This document shows positions 39,624 through 44,342 of a stretch of 44,342 bases of DNA, one piece after another. Each line of letters opens with the position of its first letter. Within the stretch, counting starts at the first letter, position 1. The translations under genes and the position numbers were made by a program. The notes under the pieces were generated by a model. It saw only the letters and a list, made by a program, of their open reading frames with translations. It was not told the origin of the DNA and did not search any database. This DNA comes from Candidatus Latescibacterota bacterium. GTDB lineage: Bacteria; Latescibacterota; UBA2968; UBA8231. The DNA is taken from positions 1-44,342 of the forward strand of contig SLHA01000017.1 of assembly GCA_007136405.1 (NCBI GenBank), read 5' to 3'.

Positions 39624-41165
39624 TCATGGTGCGGCCGACCCCCGGTACTTGTTGGGGTCAACAGACTCACGAGACTCGTTGGGCGGTTGGATTCCTCGCC
39701 GCTCGAGCAAGGTGCCCTGCATCAGATGCAAATGCACCAGGGCTTCCAGGTACGCTACCATGGCCCGTGCCTCGCTCAACTGGCTGGCGATGAAATCACG
39801 TTGCGCCTGCAACACCAACAGGTTGGTGGAGCGGCCCACCCGGAATTTCTCCTGCTCTGCCAGCACCTTCTTCTCCTGTAATTCGCGCGCTACGCCTGTC
39901 GCCTCGATCTGCTGCCTGGCACGTCCCACCTCGACGTAAGCGGAGCGCACGTCGCGTTGCACCAGGCGGCGCATGTTATTCAGGGCCAGCTCGAATTGGT
40001 CGTGCGTGTACCGGGCCCGGGCATGGCGGGCACGAGCCTCGCGCCGCGTAACCGGCAGTTCCAGGGCAGCACCAACCGAGACACTGTAAAAGGGGCTGCC
40101 GGGATCCGGGACACTGGCGCTGAACGACTCGGCGTAAGTGGTGCGCCCCAGGGCAATGAACACATCGAGGCGAGGCAAAAGGCCATTACGGGTCCGCTGC
40201 AGATCCAACACCCCCTTGCGAAGATCGAGTTCGGCTTGCGCGACGTCAGCACGGTAACGCATGGCCAGCTGTTCGTGCAGCGTTACCGGATCCAACTCGA
40301 CCGCGGGAACGAAGGGCCGGTCGCTGAGCGCCGGCTGCAGATCCCAGGCATCCTCGCGTGGAGGATTGAGAAGGTACAGTAAACCGACCCTGGCTTGTTC
40401 GTAGCGGCTTTCGGCATCGATCATAGCTTCGCGCCGAGTGGCAACCTCGGCCCGAACGGCCGCCAGTTCCAGCTCCGGCAGGCGCCCTACCGCCACACGC
40501 TCTTCGGTTTCCTGTAACTGTGCCCTGGCCAGATTCAGGGACTCCGCCCGAATTTCGCGTTCCTGATCGGTCAGGTACAATCGCCAATAGGCCTGTTCCA
40601 CCTGGGCGGTGATAGTCTCGGCCGCTGCCTTGAGTTCCAGGCGGCTGATATCGGCATCCAGGCGCGCCCGGCGCAGGCCGGCCAGGTGGTATCCAGGTGA
40701 CAGGCCCTGGAGCAGCGACTGGGTTACGGTAAGACCCAGCTCGCCGGTATACTGATCGCTGTATATACTTGAAAGATAACCACTTATGGAGGCGCTGGCG
40801 GCCACCGTGGTGCCGCTGGGCAGACGACTGCTGATGCCGATCTGGGTGTTCACCTGCTCCGTGGTCAACTCGAACGGGCTGGGAGAGGTCCCCAGGAACC
40901 GCTGGGACCTGGTGCGGCCCGTGCCGGCTTGAGCGCTGATCCGGGGTTCGAACGCGCCCGACTCCTCGCGCACGCGCGTGGCGGCAACAGCAGGTCGCAA
41001 GCGCTGTATGGCCACCGTCGGATTGCGCTCCAGCGTCATGAGCAGAGCTTCCTGGAGGCTCACAAAAAAGGTGTCGGGCACCATGGTAGCAGTCTCCGCG
41101 GGAATTGCCGGGACTGCCGCGGCCATGGCCATGAGCGTTGCCAAAATCAGTAGAGGGGCCGTCAC
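39624..41165 (-). CDS. TolC family outer membrane channel protein
   Basis: This is a 513-residue protein with a hydrophobic signal sequence ([20 protein letters not shown]). It has the outer-membrane-efflux (OEP) repeat pattern: [20 protein letters not shown], the [12 protein letters not shown] strand, then long coiled helices such as [20 protein letters not shown] and [20 protein letters not shown]. The second half repeats [20 protein letters not shown] and [20 protein letters not shown], giving the internal duplication of TolC. It would form the outer-membrane exit duct for the RND pump. Its start overlaps the end of the RND gene by 4 bases (ATGA), so the two are translationally coupled. 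Confidence 0.93.
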   Translation of the reverse strand: MTAPLLILATLMAMAAAVPAIPAETATMVPDTFFVSLQEALLMTLERNPTVAIQRLRPAVAATRVREESGAFEPRISAQAGTGRTRSQRFLGTSPSPFELTTEQVNTQIGISSRLPSGTTVAASASISGYLSSIYSDQYTGELGLTVTQSLLQGLSPGYHLAGLRRARLDADISRLELKAAAETITAQVEQAYWRLYLTDQEREIRAESLNLARAQLQETEERVAVGRLPELELAAVRAEVATRREAMIDAESRYEQARVGLLYLLNPPREDAWDLQPALSDRPFVPAVELDPVTLHEQLAMRYRADVAQAELDLRKGVLDLQRTRNGLLPRLDVFIALGRTTYAESFSASVPDPGSPFYSVSVGAALELPVTRREARARHARARYTHDQFELALNNMRRLVQRDVRSAYVEVGRARQQIEATGVARELQEKKVLAEQEKFRVGRSTNLLVLQAQRDFIASQLSEARAMVAYLEALVHLHLMQGTLLERRGIQPPNESRESVDPNKYRGSAAP

Positions 41166-44100
41166 GGTGTTGCCTCCAGCGCTTGCGAGCGGCTCAGTTT
41201 CTGTTCAAAGAGGCTGTACACCACCGGCACCAGTACCAGGGTGATCAGACTGGCACTCAACAGACCGCCGATGACCACGCGAGCCAGCGGTGCCTGGGTT
41301 TCACCCCCCTCGCCCAGACCCAGCGACAGAGGCAGAAGGCCCAGGCTGGTGGTCATCGTCGTCATCAGGATGGGCCGCAGGCGCCTTGCACCGGCTACCC
41401 GCACCGCCTCGTGCAGGCTCAGGCCGTCGCGGCGCCGCAGCCGGTTGGTGTAATCTACCAGGATGATGGCGTTGTTCACCACGATACCGGTGAGCATGAT
41501 GCAGCCGATAAAGGCTTGCATGCTGAAGATGGTATTGGTGAGCACCATGGTGGCGGCGATACCGATCAGGGCCATGGGGATGGAAAACAGCACCACGAAG
41601 GGATCGCGAAAAGACTCGAACTGACCGGCCATCACCAGGTAGACCAGAAGGACAGCCAGCACGAATCCGAAGACCAGCTCCCGGAAAGCCCTTTGTTGTT
41701 CCTCGAAATCACTGCCCGGCAGCACGGTGAAATCCTGCGGGACGGGAACGGCAGCCAGACCGGCGCGGATATCCGCGATGACCGATCCCATGTCGCGACC
41801 GGTGAAGTTGGCGTTGATGGTGATGGTGCGCTCCTGATCCTTGCGCTCGATGCGCACCGGGCCTTCGCGGGATTCCGTATGCACCACGTTGCGCAGAACC
41901 ACCGGTTCACCGCGCGCGTTGACGACGGTCAGATCCAGCAGTTCATCCAGACGCCGACGGTCCTGCTCGCTCAGCCGCACCCGGATCCGGTACTGCTTGC
42001 CGCCTTCCCGGAAGTACGACGCGTGCGTGCCGCCCACAGCGGTCTGCAGGGCTTCACCGATTCGGCTTACCGTGAGCCCCAGATCCGCGGCTCGTTGACG
42101 GTCGATACGGATGATGCTCTCCGGACTGCCCTCATCACGACTGATGCGGGTGTCGGTGATCCCGGGAACCTGTTGGATCACGGCTTCCACCCGGGCCGCC
42201 AGCGCCTGCGCCACCGTTAGATCGTAGCCCCGCACCTCGAAGCTGATGTTGTCTCCGCTGCCCGTCCCCATACGCAGCAGAAAGAGCCCCTGTCCGGCGC
42301 GCGTCCGGACGGTGACGCCGGGGATGGCGCCGTGCAGAACGCGGCGCAGGTCGTTGGCCACCTGCTCGCTGCTGCGGCGGCGCTCGGCCCGGGGGACCAG
42401 CGTGATACGAATCTGCGCCGTGTGTCCCCCGCCTGCACGCCAGCCGCCACCACCGACGCGGGAGAGCATCGAAACCAGTTCCGGAACTTCGCGATGGACG
42501 ATGTCCTCCACCTGCAGGGCCGCAGCGTCCATGATGGCCAGGCGCGTGCCCACCTCCGTTTCCAGGTCTATGCGAACCTCGCCTTCATCGGCCGCCGGCA
42601 TCAGCTCGACGCCGATGAACCGCACCAACCCGAGTGCGCTGACGAACAGTACGGCGGTGATCCCGATGACGACGCGGCGGTGTTCCAGCGCCCACTGCAA
42701 CAAGGTGCTGTACTGCTCGGAAAGGTGCTGGAGGGCCTGTTCGCTGACGTCGTATACCCGCTGCAGGCGTCCAGCGGTGGCATCATCGGCACCGGAAGAA
42801 GGCCGATACCGCAGAAACCGGGACGCCAGCATCGGTACCAGGGTGAGGGCCACCACCAGGGAGCAAAGCAGCGAAAAGCCCACCACCAGGGCCATCTGCC
42901 TGAACATGATACCCGACATGCCGCGGATGAACACCACCGGCAGGAAGACGACGACCGTGGTAAGCACCGACGCCACGATGGCCGAAGCCACCTCGCTGGT
43001 GCCGTCCAGGACGGCCTGACGGGCGTTGCTGCCCTGCTCGCGATGCCGGTAGATATTCTCCAGCACCACGATGGCGCTGTCCAGCAGCATGCCGATTCCC
43101 AGGGCCAGACCGCCGAACGTCATGATGTTGAGGGTGAATCCGCTGAAGTACAGCAGGCCGAAAGTGGCCAGCACGGATATGGGGATGGCAGTGGCTATGA
43201 TCCCCGTGCTGGACAGATTGCGCAGAAAGAGAAACAGCACGATCACCGCCAATGCGCCGCCGGCGATGGCCGCGGTGCCGACATTGTTGATCGACTGCCG
43301 AATGTACGTTGACGTATCGATCAGCGGGATCAACCGCAGTTGGGGAAAATCCCGGTTGATGCGTTCGATCTCCGCTTTGGCGGCCTCTGCCACGGCCACG
43401 GTGTTGGCGCCGGACTGCTTGTTGATCGACAGACGCAGTCCCGGCCTGCCGTCGATCCGGATCAGATTACGCACTTCCTGCCAGGCATCCGTAACGGTGG
43501 CCACATCGCCAATCTGGATAGGCGTACCTTCGCGCACCGCGATGATCGTGTTCTCGATCTCCGCGAGAGAGGCGAATTCGCCCTGGGTGCGCACCAGCAC
43601 CTCCAGATTCCCGCGCTCGTACAGGCCGGCGGGAACATTCCTGTTTTCCTGCCGCAACGATGCCACCACGGCGTCGGCGCTCAAACCCAGAGCCTTGAGC
43701 TGGTCCGCCCGCAAATCGACGTGAATTTCGCGGTTCAAGCCCCCCCAGATATCCACCGCTGCCACGCCGGCGACGCGTTCCAGCCGATACTTGACCTGGT
43801 CTTCCATGAGTTCACGGAGAATCAACGGGTCGAGATCACTGGAGACACCGACGATGAGTATGGGAAACGCCGACAGGTCGAACTTGCGTATCATGGGGCG
43901 GTCGGCATCATCCGGCAGGCGGCCCAGCGTGCGATCGACCCGATCACGGATATCATTGGCCGCCGCGTCGAGCTCCGTACCCCATTCAAAGGCCACCCGC
44001 ACCACACTCATGCCCTCGGAGGAGGTAGACACGATCTCCTGGACCCCCTGGACCGCGGCGAGGCTCTCCTCCAGCGGCCGGGTGATCAGCTCCTCCATCT

Positions 44101-44272
44101 CCTGCGGGCCCACATTACCGTACGAAGTCACCACCGAAATCGACGGATAGGTGATCTCCGGCATCAGATCGATGGACAACCGCGACAGCGATACCGCGCC
44201 CAGCACGACGATGACCAGAAAGACGACGAAGGTGAGAACGGGTCGTTCGACCGGACCGCGTGCGATGTTCAT
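41162..44272 (-). CDS. RND efflux permease (AcrB/HAE1-like)
   Basis: This is a 1036-residue inner-membrane RND transporter of full length. It starts [21 protein letters not shown], then [20 protein letters not shown] and [20 protein letters not shown], followed by the periplasmic porter domain. Helix 4 has [20 protein letters not shown], so only the first of the two proton-relay Asp residues typical of AcrB (DD) is present; the second is Ser. The second half repeats the fold and ends with the [20 protein letters not shown] helix. It is a drug, metabolite or metal pump; the substrate cannot be deduced. The start at 44272 lies about 30 bases after the end of a probable membrane-fusion gene, with no strong ribosome-binding site. 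Confidence 0.95.
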   Translation of the reverse strand: MNIARGPVERPVLTFVVFLVIVVLGAVSLSRLSIDLMPEITYPSISVVTSYGNVGPQEMEELITRPLEESLAAVQGVQEIVSTSSEGMSVVRVAFEWGTELDAAANDIRDRVDRTLGRLPDDADRPMIRKFDLSAFPILIVGVSSDLDPLILRELMEDQVKYRLERVAGVAAVDIWGGLNREIHVDLRADQLKALGLSADAVVASLRQENRNVPAGLYERGNLEVLVRTQGEFASLAEIENTIIAVREGTPIQIGDVATVTDAWQEVRNLIRIDGRPGLRLSINKQSGANTVAVAEAAKAEIERINRDFPQLRLIPLIDTSTYIRQSINNVGTAAIAGGALAVIVLFLFLRNLSSTGIIATAIPISVLATFGLLYFSGFTLNIMTFGGLALGIGMLLDSAIVVLENIYRHREQGSNARQAVLDGTSEVASAIVASVLTTVVVFLPVVFIRGMSGIMFRQMALVVGFSLLCSLVVALTLVPMLASRFLRYRPSSGADDATAGRLQRVYDVSEQALQHLSEQYSTLLQWALEHRRVVIGITAVLFVSALGLVRFIGVELMPAADEGEVRIDLETEVGTRLAIMDAAALQVEDIVHREVPELVSMLSRVGGGGWRAGGGHTAQIRITLVPRAERRRSSEQVANDLRRVLHGAIPGVTVRTRAGQGLFLLRMGTGSGDNISFEVRGYDLTVAQALAARVEAVIQQVPGITDTRISRDEGSPESIIRIDRQRAADLGLTVSRIGEALQTAVGGTHASYFREGGKQYRIRVRLSEQDRRRLDELLDLTVVNARGEPVVLRNVVHTESREGPVRIERKDQERTITINANFTGRDMGSVIADIRAGLAAVPVPQDFTVLPGSDFEEQQRAFRELVFGFVLAVLLVYLVMAGQFESFRDPFVVLFSIPMALIGIAATMVLTNTIFSMQAFIGCIMLTGIVVNNAIILVDYTNRLRRRDGLSLHEAVRVAGARRLRPILMTTMTTSLGLLPLSLGLGEGGETQAPLARVVIGGLLSASLITLVLVPVVYSLFEQKLSRSQALEATP

Positions 44273-44299
44273 GTCAACCGTTCCGCGAAATGATGCCGC

Positions 44300-44342
44300 T
44301 CACCGGCTGTCCGGCAGCAGCACCGGAGTGCCGTCGTTGCCG
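44300..44342 (-). CDS. Partial gene, probable membrane-fusion protein C-terminus
   Basis: The minus strand ends with GNDGTPVLLPDSR and a TGA (44300-44302), and the window edge cuts the rest. An HlyD/AcrA-type periplasmic adaptor is expected directly upstream of an RND permease and its TolC partner. Only 13 codons are visible, so the assignment rests on position. Confidence 0.4.
   Translation of the reverse strand, partial: GNDGTPVLLPDSR

Noticed and set aside
41138-43312. Long plus-strand frames opposite the RND gene
   Set aside because: They mirror the codon pattern of the strongly conserved RND gene and show no motif of their own.

Overview
The window is about 44 kb of GC-rich bacterial DNA with roughly 28 supportable protein genes, no rRNA or tRNA genes, and at least eight broken gene or mobile-element remnants. 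The gene mix is a sulfatase, a Gfo/Idh/MocA dehydrogenase, ThuA-like and FAD_oxidored proteins, DUF4159, DUF6754, a right-handed beta-helix protein, and an arabinose/fucose isomerase-like protein. Together with a TolC/RND pair this suggests a Gram-negative, probably uncultivated polysaccharide degrader of the Latescibacterota/Poribacteria/Planctomycetes type. The taxon is inferred from gene content only.

Layout. 0.25-1.5 kb: an MFS transporter carrying a perfect 34-bp palindrome in its linker. 1.5-3.6 kb: a gene graveyard with a ThuA fragment, a frameshifted radical SAM gene, an IS91-like transposase tail and an unidentified 3' fragment, around one apparently intact DUF2442 gene. 3.6-9.5 kb: an 812-residue toroid/lyase-like protein and a 1110-residue two-domain FAD oxidoreductase, probably co-transcribed. 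9.5-14.2 kb (minus): a DUF4159 protein, a dead Phd/YefM antitoxin, a BtrH-like protein and remnants of an esterase and a carbohydrate-active protein. 14.3-16.8 kb (plus): a methyltransferase, a small membrane protein and an intact ThuA-like protein. 16.9-20.5 kb: a 14-nt tandem repeat, an alpha/beta-hydrolase and a beta-helix protein (both minus). 21-24.7 kb: a DUF6504 gene facing a tightly overlapping four-gene minus-strand operon of membrane proteins that includes DUF6754. 25.2-31.1 kb (minus): a TIM-barrel protein, a Gfo/Idh dehydrogenase, a beta-propeller protein and a sulfatase, which looks like a carbohydrate-catabolic cluster. 31.4-33.8 kb: a stand-alone HsdR N-terminal-domain nuclease, a rhomboid protease and an FGE-fold lipoprotein. 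33.8-34.6 kb: a repeat-rich noncoding stretch ending in a phased TCACG array. 34.6-39.6 kb (plus): an HTH/TPR protein, an isomerase-like enzyme, an SDR dehydrogenase and a DUF202 protein. 39.6 kb to the end (minus): TolC, an RND permease and the last codons of a probable membrane-fusion protein.

How it fits together. Several modules point to uptake and breakdown of sulfated or acidic carbohydrates: sulfatase, lyase-like and beta-helix proteins, esterase, ThuA, Gfo/Idh, isomerase and SDR. The best candidate for an undescribed system is the DUF6754 four-gene membrane operon. The second is the TCACG array in front of the HTH/TPR gene. All identifications were made by reading the sequence; no database search was run.
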